A stretch of DNA of 64,000 nucleotides, taken from Flavobacterium sp. LPB0248 (GTDB taxonomy: Bacteria > Bacteroidota > Bacteroidia > Flavobacteriales > Flavobacteriaceae). The stretch lies in contig NZ_CP058246.1 in assembly GCF_013388355.1 (NCBI RefSeq), positions 930,001 through 994,000 of the forward strand. The letters are read 5' to 3'. Below the pieces are notes generated by a model. The model searched no databases. It saw nothing but the letters and a program-made list of their open reading frames with translations, and was not told the DNA's origin. The position numbers were made by a program, and so were the translations under genes. Positions 19,493 through 27,554 of the stretch are shown piece after piece (position 1 is the stretch's first letter; every line of letters begins with the position of its first letter).

Positions 19493-21416
19493 AATGCCAT
19501 CTCACGAAAGCTTCCATTGCAGCATAAGTCGCTAAACCTAACTGGTGATACAATTCTGCTGTTTCGCGGTTTCTGTCTTCTGCTCTCTGCCAGAACTCTC
19601 TTGCATCTGTTCCTTGGAAAACAACTCCGTCTTTTTGTGACTGGTGTTTGAAGATTCCGTGACGTTTTGCTAAAACTTGGTCCGGACTCATCGGAACTGC
19701 CATTTCAACTTCATCAATTCCCCACTCTTGCCAAGCTCCACGGTATAACCATAACCAGCAGTCGTTCATGAATTCTTTAGGTTTTAAAACTTTAACTGCC
19801 TCAAAAATAGCATCTAAACAAACTTTGTGTGTTCCGTGTGGATCTGCTAAATCTCCAGCTGCATAAATTTGGTGCGGTTTAATTTTTTCAATTAAATCTA
19901 CTGTCAACTGAATATCTTCTGGTCCAATTGGTTTTTTCTCGATTGTTCCTGTTTCATAGAAAGGCAATTCCATAAAGTGAATTTGAGAATCCGGAAGACC
20001 AACAAAATGACTTGTAGCTCTCGCCTCTCCTTTTCTGATTAAACCTTTAATATAACGAACTTCTGGAATATCAATTTCACTATTCTTTTTGTTCTGTAAA
20101 AATGCTTCAGCCTTTTTGTAGATATTATCTGCCTCTTCGCTTTTGATTCCGAATTTTTCATTGTAATCAATTACGAATCTTGCGAAACGTAAAGCTTCAT
20201 CATCTGCCACCGCAATGTTTCCAGACGTTTGGTACGCTACATGCACTTCGTGTCCTTGCTCTTGCAGACGCATAAAAGTTCCTCCCATACTGATAATATC
20301 ATCATCAGGGTGTGGACTGAAAATCAATACACGTTTTTTAGCCGGTTCTGCTCTTTCAGGACGATTTGTATCGTCTGCATTTGGTTTTCCACCTGGCCAA
20401 CCCGTAATTGTATTTTGTAATTTATTAAATATCTTAATATTAGTGTCATAAGCTGGACCTGAATCTGCCAACAAATCGCTCATACCGTTTTCTATATAAT
20501 CTGCATCAGTAAGCATTAAAATTGGTTTTTTAAGATCTAGTGCCAATCCTAAAACTGCTTTACGAGTTAATTTGTCTGTCCAAACAATTTTCTCAACCAA
20601 CCAAGGCTTGTTGATTCTCGTTAATTTTGAAGAAGCTTCTTTGTCTAAAACAAAAACTGCGTTGTTGTGCTCTTGCAAGAACGAAGCAGGAACTCGGTTT
20701 GTAACTTCATCTTCAACAGATTTTTTTACAATGTTTGCTTTTCCTTCACCCCAAGCTAACAAAATCACTCTTTTAGCTTCCATGATTTTTTTAACTCCAA
20801 GCGTAATCGCAGTTCTTGGCGTATTATTCAAACCAAAGAAATCTTTACTTGCAGCAACTCTTGTAATATGATCTAAAGCTACTAAACGAGTTTTAGAGTT
20901 TTGAAGCGAACCAGACTCATTAAATCCGATGTGTCCGTTACCTCCAATTCCTAGAATCTGAAGATCAATTCCGCCTAAAGCTTCAATTTTAGCTTCATAT
21001 TCGTGGCAGTAATCTGCAATTTGCTCTTTTGTTAAAAGTCCATCTGGAACGTGAGCGTTTTCAGGTAAAATATCGACATGATCAAACAAAAGTTCTTTCA
21101 TGAAACGAACATAACTGTTGATTGAATTTGGTTCCATTGGATAATACTCATCCAAGTTAAAACTGATTACGTTTTTAAAACTCAAACCTTCTTCTTTATG
21201 AAGACGCACTAATTCAGCATACAAACCTTTTGGAGAAGAACCAGTAGCTAATCCTAAAATACAAGGCTTTCCTTCTTTTTGTTTTTCTTTGATTAAAGAT
21301 GCAATTTCTTGCGCTACTTCTTTTGAAGCATCTGTTGAGTTTTCAAAAACAACTGTGTTAATGTTTTCGAATCGTTTTTCGAAACCTGTTGCTTTGTCGA
21401 TTTTACTTTTTAACAT
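19488..21416 (-). CDS. nagB: Glucosamine-6-phosphate deaminase fused to a PIG-L/LmbE-type deacetylase domain
   Basis: 642 residues, about 2.5 times the size of ordinary NagB. Residues ~20-280 are the NagB/RpiA-fold deaminase that turns glucosamine-6-P into fructose-6-P and ammonia: ISFNLDEYYPM with Asp89 and LGIGGNGHIGFNESGS with His162 and Glu167. After a linker comes a PIG-L domain from about residue 360 with the zinc motif SPHPDDDIISMGG (369-373) and later DPHGTHKVCLD. PIG-L domains usually remove acetyl groups from N-acetylglucosaminyl compounds, so the fusion could deacetylate and deaminate, but the deacetylase substrate is unknown. It lies 24 bp downstream of the sugar permease gene. 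Confidence 0.93.
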   Translation of the reverse strand: MLKSKIDKATGFEKRFENINTVVFENSTDASKEVAQEIASLIKEKQKEGKPCILGLATGSSPKGLYAELVRLHKEEGLSFKNVISFNLDEYYPMEPNSINSYVRFMKELLFDHVDILPENAHVPDGLLTKEQIADYCHEYEAKIEALGGIDLQILGIGGNGHIGFNESGSLQNSKTRLVALDHITRVAASKDFFGLNNTPRTAITLGVKKIMEAKRVILLAWGEGKANIVKKSVEDEVTNRVPASFLQEHNNAVFVLDKEASSKLTRINKPWLVEKIVWTDKLTRKAVLGLALDLKKPILMLTDADYIENGMSDLLADSGPAYDTNIKIFNKLQNTITGWPGGKPNADDTNRPERAEPAKKRVLIFSPHPDDDIISMGGTFMRLQEQGHEVHVAYQTSGNIAVADDEALRFARFVIDYNEKFGIKSEEADNIYKKAEAFLQNKKNSEIDIPEVRYIKGLIRKGEARATSHFVGLPDSQIHFMELPFYETGTIEKKPIGPEDIQLTVDLIEKIKPHQIYAAGDLADPHGTHKVCLDAIFEAVKVLKPKEFMNDCWLWLYRGAWQEWGIDEVEMAVPMSPDQVLAKRHGIFKHQSQKDGVVFQGTDAREFWQRAEDRNRETAELYHQLGLATYAAMEAFVRWHY

Positions 21417-21440
21417 GATATATTAATTTTTATTTTTTGT

Positions 21441-22820
21441 TCAACTATTCCATTTCCTGTATTTATGCCCTTTAACAGCATAAAACAAAATCATTGCATA
21501 AGAAGGTAGCAACATTAAGTAAGCCAATTGATTTCCGCTTTTTGAAACATTTTGCATATTTTTTGCAACATTTGCAGAATTGATACTTTCGGTGATCATT
21601 CCATAAAAAAGCGGAAAAACTGCTCCACCGATAATTCCCATAATCAAAATAGCACTTCCAATCTTTGTATAACCTCCTAAATCCTGCAGAGCCATTGGCC
21701 ATATTGCCGGCCAGCATAATGCATTTGCGAGTCCCAAAAGCGCTACTAAAAGTATCACCAATGGTATATTTGGAGCTCCTGGCAATGCAATCATTATCTT
21801 TGGAGAGATCAAAACAATTGCCATAACTAGCACCAAACCAAGCAATCCAGACACTTTTAAAGCCGTGACTTGCGAAACATATTTAGGAATCAAAACTATA
21901 CCAAGAATATAGCCGATCACCATTGCTGACATGGTAAATGAGGTCAATTTGAGATAAAAATTCCCTTCTTCTCCATAAACTCCCAGCTGTTTTCCAAAAG
22001 CTCCAATCGAATCTCCCGCCAAAACTTCGGCAGATAAATACAGCATTAGAGTTATTACTCCTAAAACCAACTGCGGGTGCTGAAAAGCATTTTTAATTTG
22101 TTTAAAAACACTCAATTCTGACACATTTCCATCTTCGCCCAAATCAATTTCTGGAAGAGGAGAAAATTTCACCATTAAAGCTAAAACAGTAATAATCAAC
22201 CCCATATAAAGATACGGTGTTTGTAATTGTAAAGCAAGAGAATTTAATGCGCTAGTTTTTGCAGCTTCATCCATCAAGGCAATTTTGTCTGCAGTAAAGT
22301 CCTGCATATTAGACAAAACCAAAATAGTAAGCACAATTGGCGCAACAAAACCCGCCAATTTATTTGCAATTCCTAAAACGCTGATTCTTGCAGCAGCACT
22401 TTCTCTTGGACCAATTACAACAACATACGGATTTGAAGCTGTCTGTAAAACTGCCAAACCAGTTCCCATGATAAATAAAGCTAATAAAAACAAGAGAAAT
22501 GTACGACTTGAAGCCGCTGGATAAAACATAAAAGCTCCCGCGGCAATAATCAATAATCCTAAAGAAATTCCGTTTTTATATCCCACTTTTTCAATAATAT
22601 AAGAAGAAGGAACTGCCATTACGAAGTAGGCAATATAAAATGCAAAAGTCACAAAATAGGCTTGCGAAGAAGTTAATTCGCAAGCTAATTCAAAAAACGG
22701 AATTAGTGGTCCGTTAAGCCAGGTTACAAATCCTAGAATAAAAAACAATAAGGTTAAGATTACCATCGGAACAATGGTACTTTTTTTCTCCAGCTGTAAT
22801 GTACTTTGAATGTTTGTCAT
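21441..22820 (-). CDS. Sugar MFS permease of the FHS (fucose/glucose/galactose:H+ symporter) family
   Basis: 459 residues with 12 predicted membrane helices. The N-terminal FFILGFVTWLNGPLIPFFE and SSQAYFVTFAFYIAYFVMAV segments match the FucP/GluP/NagP group, which brings free sugars across the inner membrane with protons. Together with nagB 24 bp downstream, import of an amino sugar is the best guess; sugar specificity cannot be read from sequence. It has its own consensus -7 box and a palindrome in the leader, so it may be controlled apart from the kinase genes. Confidence 0.88.
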   Translation of the reverse strand: MTNIQSTLQLEKKSTIVPMVILTLLFFILGFVTWLNGPLIPFFELACELTSSQAYFVTFAFYIAYFVMAVPSSYIIEKVGYKNGISLGLLIIAAGAFMFYPAASSRTFLLFLLALFIMGTGLAVLQTASNPYVVVIGPRESAAARISVLGIANKLAGFVAPIVLTILVLSNMQDFTADKIALMDEAAKTSALNSLALQLQTPYLYMGLIITVLALMVKFSPLPEIDLGEDGNVSELSVFKQIKNAFQHPQLVLGVITLMLYLSAEVLAGDSIGAFGKQLGVYGEEGNFYLKLTSFTMSAMVIGYILGIVLIPKYVSQVTALKVSGLLGLVLVMAIVLISPKIMIALPGAPNIPLVILLVALLGLANALCWPAIWPMALQDLGGYTKIGSAILIMGIIGGAVFPLFYGMITESINSANVAKNMQNVSKSGNQLAYLMLLPSYAMILFYAVKGHKYRKWNS

Positions 22821-22903
22821 AATTTTTGGTTGATTTAGTTATAGATTTATTTAATTCAAAATCTAAATTAGAATCAACTCTCACATTATTGATTGCGTAA
22901 TTT

Positions 22904-22919
22904 ATGCAAATATCTGCAT
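22904..22919 (-). promoter_or_regulatory. Candidate operator ATGCAAATATCTGCAT in the permease-nagB leader
   Basis: 16-bp palindrome with one mismatched pair. It lies about 14 bp downstream of the candidate -7 box, that is near +8 to +23, where a bound repressor would block transcription. No other copy is seen in the window. The cognate regulator is unknown; the sequence differs from the LacI-type sites at 25100 and 27471. Confidence 0.45.
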
Positions 22920-22932
22920 TTTTTTTGCAAAA

Positions 22933-22940
22933 CAAAAGTA
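22933..22940 (-). promoter_or_regulatory. Candidate promoter -7 TACTTTTG for permease-nagB
   Basis: Perfect TAnnTTTG on the minus strand in the 165-bp gap between the nucleotidyltransferase and permease genes, giving a leader of about 105 nt. The -33 region lacks a clear TTG. Confidence 0.45.
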
Positions 22941-22985
22941 CTACATTAAATTTCCTTAGTCTCTAATTTAGATATGAAAGTTTTG

Positions 22986-23867
22986 TTAATTTTTATTATT
23001 CCAATTTAAATCAGGATAATATTTTGCCAAATATGTTTTTACTTCGGCAATATCTTCTTTAGCAGTCAGGTCAGGAACGTGCTCAGAAAACGGAATTCCG
23101 ATCGTTGTATTCGGATTTTCCTTAACGGAGTTCAAAAGAACCGTTGGCAACTCCTTTTCATCACGCTCGGGATGAACAGGACAATTTTTAAGATGTACAT
23201 ATAAGGTCTTGCCGTTAAACTTAAAAGCATTCATACTAACACGTATTTTTCCTTCAGCATCTTTATATTGCTCCAAATCTTCTTCTGTAGGTTTTTCTAA
23301 AATATCCAGCAACTGATTATTCTGGTCCAATTTTGCAATTGCAAAACGCGAAATACGCTCTAGCGGAAAATCCATTGCATCGCGATCATAACTAATAAAA
23401 GCATTCGGACTTTCAGTTTCTCTCAAAGCACGCAATGCTTCAGCCGAATACAAATTATCGCTATTGCAAACCGAATAAAACTGCGAATTTAGTTCTGGAT
23501 ATTGCTCAACAGCCTGAAAAAGAGCATCTGCAGTTCCAAAAGGCTTTACTCTTCCTTCAGGAATATACTGAACAGCAAATGAAATATTGAGTCCGTGAAA
23601 ATCGTTATCCTTCATTTTACTTCCGTAAAATTCTTTAAACAATTCTCCTTGCTCTCCTATTATAATATAAATGTTTTTATAGCCTGCTTTTTTCGCATTC
23701 CATAAAAGATAATCCAAAAGAGGTCTTCCGCTTGCGCCAACACCTATTAAACCTTTACTCCTTTCATTAGCCTGAGCAATTTCTTCTGGAGAAAGATTAT
23801 TGGTAACTGCTTCTTTTTTCATACGAGAAGAAGCTCCACCTGCTAAAATCACTAAATTGTCGTGCAT
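22986..23867 (-). CDS. Sugar-phosphate nucleotidyltransferase family protein
   Basis: 293 residues with the Rossmann-like nucleotidyltransferase fold. The N-terminal LVILAGGASSRMKKE is the nucleotide-binding loop, KGLIGVGASGRPLLDYLL the following base-binding segment, and SVCNSDNLYS holds the metal-binding Asp. It would join a sugar-1-phosphate to NTP, or act as a lookalike that binds sugar phosphate. It starts 5 bp downstream of the GHMP kinase stop, so the two form a kinase-plus-pyrophosphorylase pair. The sugar is not identifiable. Confidence 0.85.
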   Translation of the reverse strand: MHDNLVILAGGASSRMKKEAVTNNLSPEEIAQANERSKGLIGVGASGRPLLDYLLWNAKKAGYKNIYIIIGEQGELFKEFYGSKMKDNDFHGLNISFAVQYIPEGRVKPFGTADALFQAVEQYPELNSQFYSVCNSDNLYSAEALRALRETESPNAFISYDRDAMDFPLERISRFAIAKLDQNNQLLDILEKPTEEDLEQYKDAEGKIRVSMNAFKFNGKTLYVHLKNCPVHPERDEKELPTVLLNSVKENPNTTIGIPFSEHVPDLTAKEDIAEVKTYLAKYYPDLNWNNKN

Positions 23868-23872
23868 TTTAT

Positions 23873-24964
23873 TTAATTTTCAATATTATCAATAATTCGT
23901 ACTCCGGGATCAACATTTACCGCGTAAGCTTCTTGTGCTCCAGCATGCAAAATCGCTTTTATAACCACATCTTCATACTTAGGATCAGCAATTACAACAA
24001 TACTTCCACCACCGCCAGAGCCGACAATTTTTGCTCCGTATGCTCCTGCTTTTAATGCAGCATTAACCATTGCATCAATTCTCGGAACAGTTATTTTCAG
24101 TAAATCACGCAAAACCTCATGATGTCCATTCATTAAAGCACCAATTTTTTTAAGATCTAAAACTGGTTTTTCGAATTCCTTTAATGCTTCTTTGGTATAA
24201 TGGTAATTTTTGATTGCCGCTTCAAAAAACGGAATCATACGGTCTGGAAGGCAATTTCTGTATTTATCCAAATCTTCTATTTCAGCAGCATTTAAATCAA
24301 ACTGCGGATAATTCTGTTTTACAATATCAATGGCCATTAAAGCATTTCCTTTCAGCTCACCAAGAAGTCCGATGGTTTCCTTTGGAACACCTGAAACTCC
24401 TGTAATCAAACCTTTTAGCTCCGTCCCTATTACATTAAAAGAAAACGGTTTTTTGGTATTAATGTAAACAATATTTCCAACGCCAATACTAAAATGATCC
24501 ATCATTCCGCCTGGTTCTCCGTGCTCTAACACTTCAGATTCATAACCTAATTTAGAAAGAAATTCGGGCGTAACTTCATGATCTATTCCGAAAGCTTCTA
24601 TCAGGAAACGAATCCAAGCCATTAATAAGGCTGACGAACTCGAGGTTCCTGAATTAATTGGAATATCTCCAGTAATGGTAATCGTATAACCAGATGTTGG
24701 TTTACAGCCATATCTGCGCAAGACACGCAAAGAGGATGCAAAATAATCTCTTGGTTCTAATTTTTCGAAAGCCTCGTGTATATTGATAACTCGAATTTCA
24801 TTAATATCAATCATATTCAGAACAAATGTGTCGGTCTGATTTTCTTTTGCTATTAATTTAATACTTCTATCTATCGCACAGGCTATAACAGGCAACCCTA
24901 AATAATCTTGATGATCTCCAAAAAGACAGGTTCGGCCGGGAGCTAATGAGGTAATTTTTTTCAC
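23873..24964 (-). CDS. GHMP-family sugar kinase
   Basis: 363 residues with GTG as chosen start. The 11 additional residues available from an upstream TTG are not conserved-looking, whereas MKKITSLAPGRTCLFGDHQD places GHMP motif 1 at the expected position. Motif 2 is GDIPINSGTSSSSALLMAW (about 99-116) and motif 3 VGSGGGGSIVVIAD near residue 323. The family includes galactokinase, GalNAc kinase, fucokinase and heptose kinases. Its adjacency to a nucleotidyltransferase suggests anomeric phosphorylation followed by NDP-sugar formation or a salvage route. It is the first gene of the leftward arm, about 82 nt behind the shared promoter. Confidence 0.88.
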   Translation of the reverse strand: MKKITSLAPGRTCLFGDHQDYLGLPVIACAIDRSIKLIAKENQTDTFVLNMIDINEIRVINIHEAFEKLEPRDYFASSLRVLRRYGCKPTSGYTITITGDIPINSGTSSSSALLMAWIRFLIEAFGIDHEVTPEFLSKLGYESEVLEHGEPGGMMDHFSIGVGNIVYINTKKPFSFNVIGTELKGLITGVSGVPKETIGLLGELKGNALMAIDIVKQNYPQFDLNAAEIEDLDKYRNCLPDRMIPFFEAAIKNYHYTKEALKEFEKPVLDLKKIGALMNGHHEVLRDLLKITVPRIDAMVNAALKAGAYGAKIVGSGGGGSIVVIADPKYEDVVIKAILHAGAQEAYAVNVDPGVRIIDNIEN

Positions 24965-25053
24965 GTAAACACATTGTGTTAAAATATTGCAATTCAATAA
25001 ACTACAACATTATTAGGTTATATTTTTATTTTTGGTTTTCGGTTTTGACTTCA

Positions 25054-25061
25054 CGAAACTA
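25054..25061 (-). promoter_or_regulatory. Candidate kinase-operon promoter -7 TAGTTTCG
   Basis: One mismatch to TAnnTTTG on the minus strand; the same box with the same upstream sequence is present before susC (27547-27554). A TTG 20 bp upstream (minus strand, inside TTCTTG) serves as -33. Confidence 0.55.
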
Positions 25062-25099
25062 TAGATTATATTTTTATAAAACAAGAAAAAATACAAAAA

Positions 25100-25113
25100 T
25101 GTGCTCGAACACA
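25100..25113. promoter_or_regulatory. LacI-type operator O1 TGTGCTCGAACACA
   Basis: 14-bp imperfect palindrome centred on CG, the usual centre of LacI/GalR-family operators. The same site occurs in reverse orientation at 27494-27507. Confidence 0.75.
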
Positions 25114-25122
25114 CTTATTTTA

Positions 25123-25136
25123 TGTTCTCGAGCACA
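25123..25136. promoter_or_regulatory. LacI-type operator O2 TGTTCTCGAGCACA
   Basis: Second CG-centred palindrome, its centre exactly 23 bp from that of O1, so the two lie on roughly the same face of the helix (about two turns). Mirrored at 27471-27484. Confidence 0.75.
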
Positions 25137-25182
25137 TTTTATAATTCTTACAGAAAATTTACATTTATTAACTCAAAGTTTT

Positions 25183-25190
25183 TATATTTG
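25183..25190 (+). promoter_or_regulatory. Candidate lacI promoter -7 TATATTTG, leaderless start
   Basis: Perfect TAnnTTTG ending only five bases before the ATG of the LacI-type regulator, so the transcript would begin at or near the start codon. A weak TTTAC near 25158 could be the -33. Confidence 0.55.
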
Positions 25191-25195
25191 CTTAT

Positions 25196-26236
25196 ATGGA
25201 TAAAAAGTACACAATTAAGGATATAGCACAAATGGCCGGAGTTTCTAAAGGAACTGTGGATCGCGTGCTGCATAATAGAGGAAAAGTATCTCCTGCTGCA
25301 CTCGAAAAAATCAATGAAGTTTTAAATGTAATTGATTACGAACCCAACTTAATTGCTCGAAATTTAAAAAGCACAAAAGTGTACCGCATTTGCGTTTTAC
25401 TTCCAGATCCTGTATTTGACCCATACTGGCTCCCATGTGTTAACGGAATCCAAGACGCTATAACAGAATTTAAGGCTTATAATGTGGTTATTGAAACGCA
25501 TTATTTCAATCCTGAAAGCACAAAATCTTTTTTAAAGACTCATGAAGCTATTGTAGCCAAATCGCCAGATGCTGTTTTATTAGCACCGCTTTTCCATAAA
25601 GAAACCATAGAAATCATAAAACAATATGAGGAACTGGGAATTATGGTAAACACTTTCAACAACCAAGTTGAATCTTCGTCAATAAAAAGCTTTGTTGGGC
25701 AAGATCTATATAAAAGTGGCCGAGTTGCTGCAAGTCTAATGAATTTAATTCTATCGAAAGGCCAAATCGCCATTATCCATATTGATGAAAGTCTTAAAAA
25801 CGCCGTTCACATGCAGGAAAAAGAACGAGGTTTTAGAAGTTATTTTGAAGAGAAAGACCTTTCAGATTTTTCTTTAACCACTTTAAAACTGAAATATTCT
25901 AACATCGAAACTAAGCTTCCAGCCTTTATAAATGAAAATCCAGATTTAAGCGGTATTTTCATTACCACTTCAAAAGCTTACCAAATCGCTTCTACGCTTT
26001 CAAATATAACAGACGAAAAAATCGCTTTGATCGGTTATGACTTAGTTGATAAAAATGTCAGCTTTCTTAATCAAGGATTGATTCATTTTTTAATTCATCA
26101 GAATCAGAAGAGACAAGCTTATTTGGGAGTCAGCACTTTAGTCGAGCACTTTTTATTCAGAAAAGATATTCCGGAAACTATTTTGCTTCCTATTGATATT
26201 ATAAATGTCGAAAATGCTTCTTTTTACGTTAGCTAA
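25196..26236 (+). CDS. LacI/GalR-family transcriptional regulator of the locus
   Basis: 346 residues. The N-terminal helix-turn-helix is YTIKDIAQMAGVSKGTVDRV and the hinge helix is YEPNLIARNLKS, whose Leu would insert into a central CpG step of the operator. The rest is a periplasmic-binding-protein-like effector domain (VLLPDPVFDPYWLPCVNGIQ, AIIHIDESLKNAVHM, IALIGYDLVD), so a sugar or sugar-phosphate effector is expected. The CG-centred palindromes 60-96 bp upstream of the gene and again before susC are the obvious binding sites. This suggests autoregulation and control of both arms. Whether it represses or activates cannot be told. Confidence 0.92.
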   Translation: MDKKYTIKDIAQMAGVSKGTVDRVLHNRGKVSPAALEKINEVLNVIDYEPNLIARNLKSTKVYRICVLLPDPVFDPYWLPCVNGIQDAITEFKAYNVVIETHYFNPESTKSFLKTHEAIVAKSPDAVLLAPLFHKETIEIIKQYEELGIMVNTFNNQVESSSIKSFVGQDLYKSGRVAASLMNLILSKGQIAIIHIDESLKNAVHMQEKERGFRSYFEEKDLSDFSLTTLKLKYSNIETKLPAFINENPDLSGIFITTSKAYQIASTLSNITDEKIALIGYDLVDKNVSFLNQGLIHFLIHQNQKRQAYLGVSTLVEHFLFRKDIPETILLPIDIINVENASFYVS

Positions 26237-26298
26237 GTTTTTTTTGCCGCTAAGACTCCAAGGCACGAAGTTTTTTAACTTTCAAATTATAACTTTAA

Positions 26299-26424
26299 TT
26301 GCCTCCAGCTTTAGCTGGAGGTTGTAGAATATCAACCAAAAGGGCTTTAGCCGAACTTGTGAAGTTCGGCTAAAGCCCTTTACTATCTTACTTTAACAAC
26401 TCCAGCTAAAGCTGGAGGCAATTC
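26299..26424. repeat. Composite nested palindrome between lacI and the CBM9 gene
   Basis: Outer arms ATTGCCTCCAGCTTTAGC and its complement near 26400-26424, each themselves hairpins (CTCCAGCTTTAGCTGGAG). They enclose a second perfect hairpin GGGCTTTAGCCGAACTT / AAGTTCGGCTAAAGCCC at 26343-26379. It lies between convergent genes and could serve as a two-way terminator. The high order suggests a mobile palindromic element of the REP/MITE type. Confidence 0.75.
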
Positions 26425-26483
26425 AAATTAGATTTCCCCTTTAAAAAACCTTTTGCACCTTCGCGCCTTTGTGGCAGGCAAAA

Positions 26484-27122
26484 CTATTCCATCAAAACAA
26501 ATTTCCCAAAAGAAGAAGCGATATGAAAATTCGGTTCAGTAGTATTAGGATTTACCCACGTAATCCAGATTGGTTCATAATTTCCGCTTTTTCCCTTGAC
26601 AAATTTAGCTCTGTAAACCCCAGTTTCGATACTATTATCATGAATTAAATCCAATTCTTTTAAAGATGCAATACTAATTGAGCCTGCAACAGTAAAAGAA
26701 ACTTCGTCTTTTGAAGACGCTAACTTTATATGGTTTTCAGCCCATTTCCAGTCATAGTCAAAAATTTTATCTGGACGCGCTTCGAAATCCAACAATCTAA
26801 TTGAAGGATCTATTTCTAAACAATAATAAGGATTAAGCTTATCATTACTCCTAAAAAAAAGCTCTACTCTATCTGAATTACAAATACTGTCTACACTATT
26901 ATCTTTCTGATCCATATAAAGATCCGTATCAAAGACCCTAAAATTAAAATAAAAATTATCCTTATCCCAGAGCGCACGAAATTCAATTCTTAAAACTGGA
27001 TCATTATTCCATGGAGAAGTAAAATCGGTCAAACAATTTGCTTTTTCCCAAAAAAAAGAATCTAAAATACGGGTTGCATTTTCTTGATTTTTATCTATTA
27101 TTTGTACGTGGTATTCTTTCAA
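26484..27122 (-). CDS. Single-domain CBM9-like carbohydrate-binding protein without a signal peptide
   Basis: 212 residues. The whole protein matches a family 9 carbohydrate-binding fold: RILDSFFWEKANCLTDF, LRIEFRALWDKDNFYFNFRV, DRVELFFRSND and the closing FHIASSFGKFVLME. CBM9 modules are normally attached to exported xylanases or esterases, but this one is free and begins MKEYHVQIIDKN with no signal peptide, so a cytosolic location is predicted. A GGTCAAAATGACC palindrome lies 44 bp upstream of its start. A sensory or sugar-binding accessory role is only a guess. Confidence 0.75.
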   Translation of the reverse strand: MKEYHVQIIDKNQENATRILDSFFWEKANCLTDFTSPWNNDPVLRIEFRALWDKDNFYFNFRVFDTDLYMDQKDNSVDSICNSDRVELFFRSNDKLNPYYCLEIDPSIRLLDFEARPDKIFDYDWKWAENHIKLASSKDEVSFTVAGSISIASLKELDLIHDNSIETGVYRAKFVKGKSGNYEPIWITWVNPNTTEPNFHIASSFGKFVLME

Positions 27123-27165
27123 AATTCTTCTTCTTAAAATCTGTTAATTTTTCATTTTCAAAAAA

Positions 27166-27178
27166 GGTCAAAATGACC
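27166..27178. promoter_or_regulatory. Short palindrome GGTCAAAATGACC upstream of the CBM9 gene
   Basis: Five-base arms with a three-base centre, about 44 bp before the CBM9 start. A possible operator, but short enough to be chance. Confidence 0.2.
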
Positions 27179-27470
27179 ATTAATTCATTTCGCGTTTATG
27201 TCCTTTTTCTTCGTGACCAATATAGTTCAAAAATCGAATTAAAAAACAAACCGAATTCATAATTAAAACTAAAAATTCCGCTCTTTTCAGCATAAGAAAA
27301 GACTGCTTAATTTTTACGTTTTTCGTTTAGTGATTGCGAAATTCATAAGTTTTTAATAAATCCTTATTTATAATTCAAAAAACTACCAATATCACACACA
27401 CTGTTTTTTCTAAATTATTTTAAAAATATCACAGCAATTTAAGTCAAAAAAAATGATTCACACAATTTTA

Positions 27471-27484
27471 TGTGCTCGAGAACA
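27471..27484. promoter_or_regulatory. LacI-type operator O3 TGTGCTCGAGAACA
   Basis: Exact reverse complement of O2 at 25123-25136. Confidence 0.75.
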
Positions 27485-27493
27485 TAAAATTTG

Positions 27494-27507
27494 TGTGTTC
27501 GAGCACA
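27494..27507. promoter_or_regulatory. LacI-type operator O4 TGTGTTCGAGCACA
   Basis: Exact reverse complement of O1 at 25100-25113. Both right-arm operators lie upstream of the candidate -33, a position better suited to activation or DNA looping than to simple blocking of polymerase. Confidence 0.75.
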
Positions 27508-27523
27508 TTTTTTGTATTTTTTC

Positions 27524-27554
27524 TTGTTTTATAAAAATATAATCTCTAGTTTCG
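27524..27554 (+). promoter_or_regulatory. Candidate susC promoter (TTG - 20 bp - TAGTTTCG)
   Basis: TTG at 27524-27526 and TAGTTTCG at 27547-27554, conserved with the left arm. Predicted leader to the susC ATG is about 240 nt. Confidence 0.55.

Larger units (their letters stand above)
25053..25137 (-). repeat. Left arm of the 85-bp inverted promoter-operator repeat
   Basis: Reads on the minus strand into the kinase operon. It matches the reverse complement of 27470-27555 with only three substitutions and one single-base gap. It contains two operator-like palindromes, an AT-rich spacer and the candidate -7 TAGTTTCG. The similarity fades right after the -7 box, which suggests that the promoter-operator unit itself is what was copied. 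Confidence 0.9.

Noticed and set aside
24965..24997. TTG start for the GHMP kinase
   Set aside because: The extra residues precede the conserved N-terminal motif and the GTG at 24964 fits the family start better.
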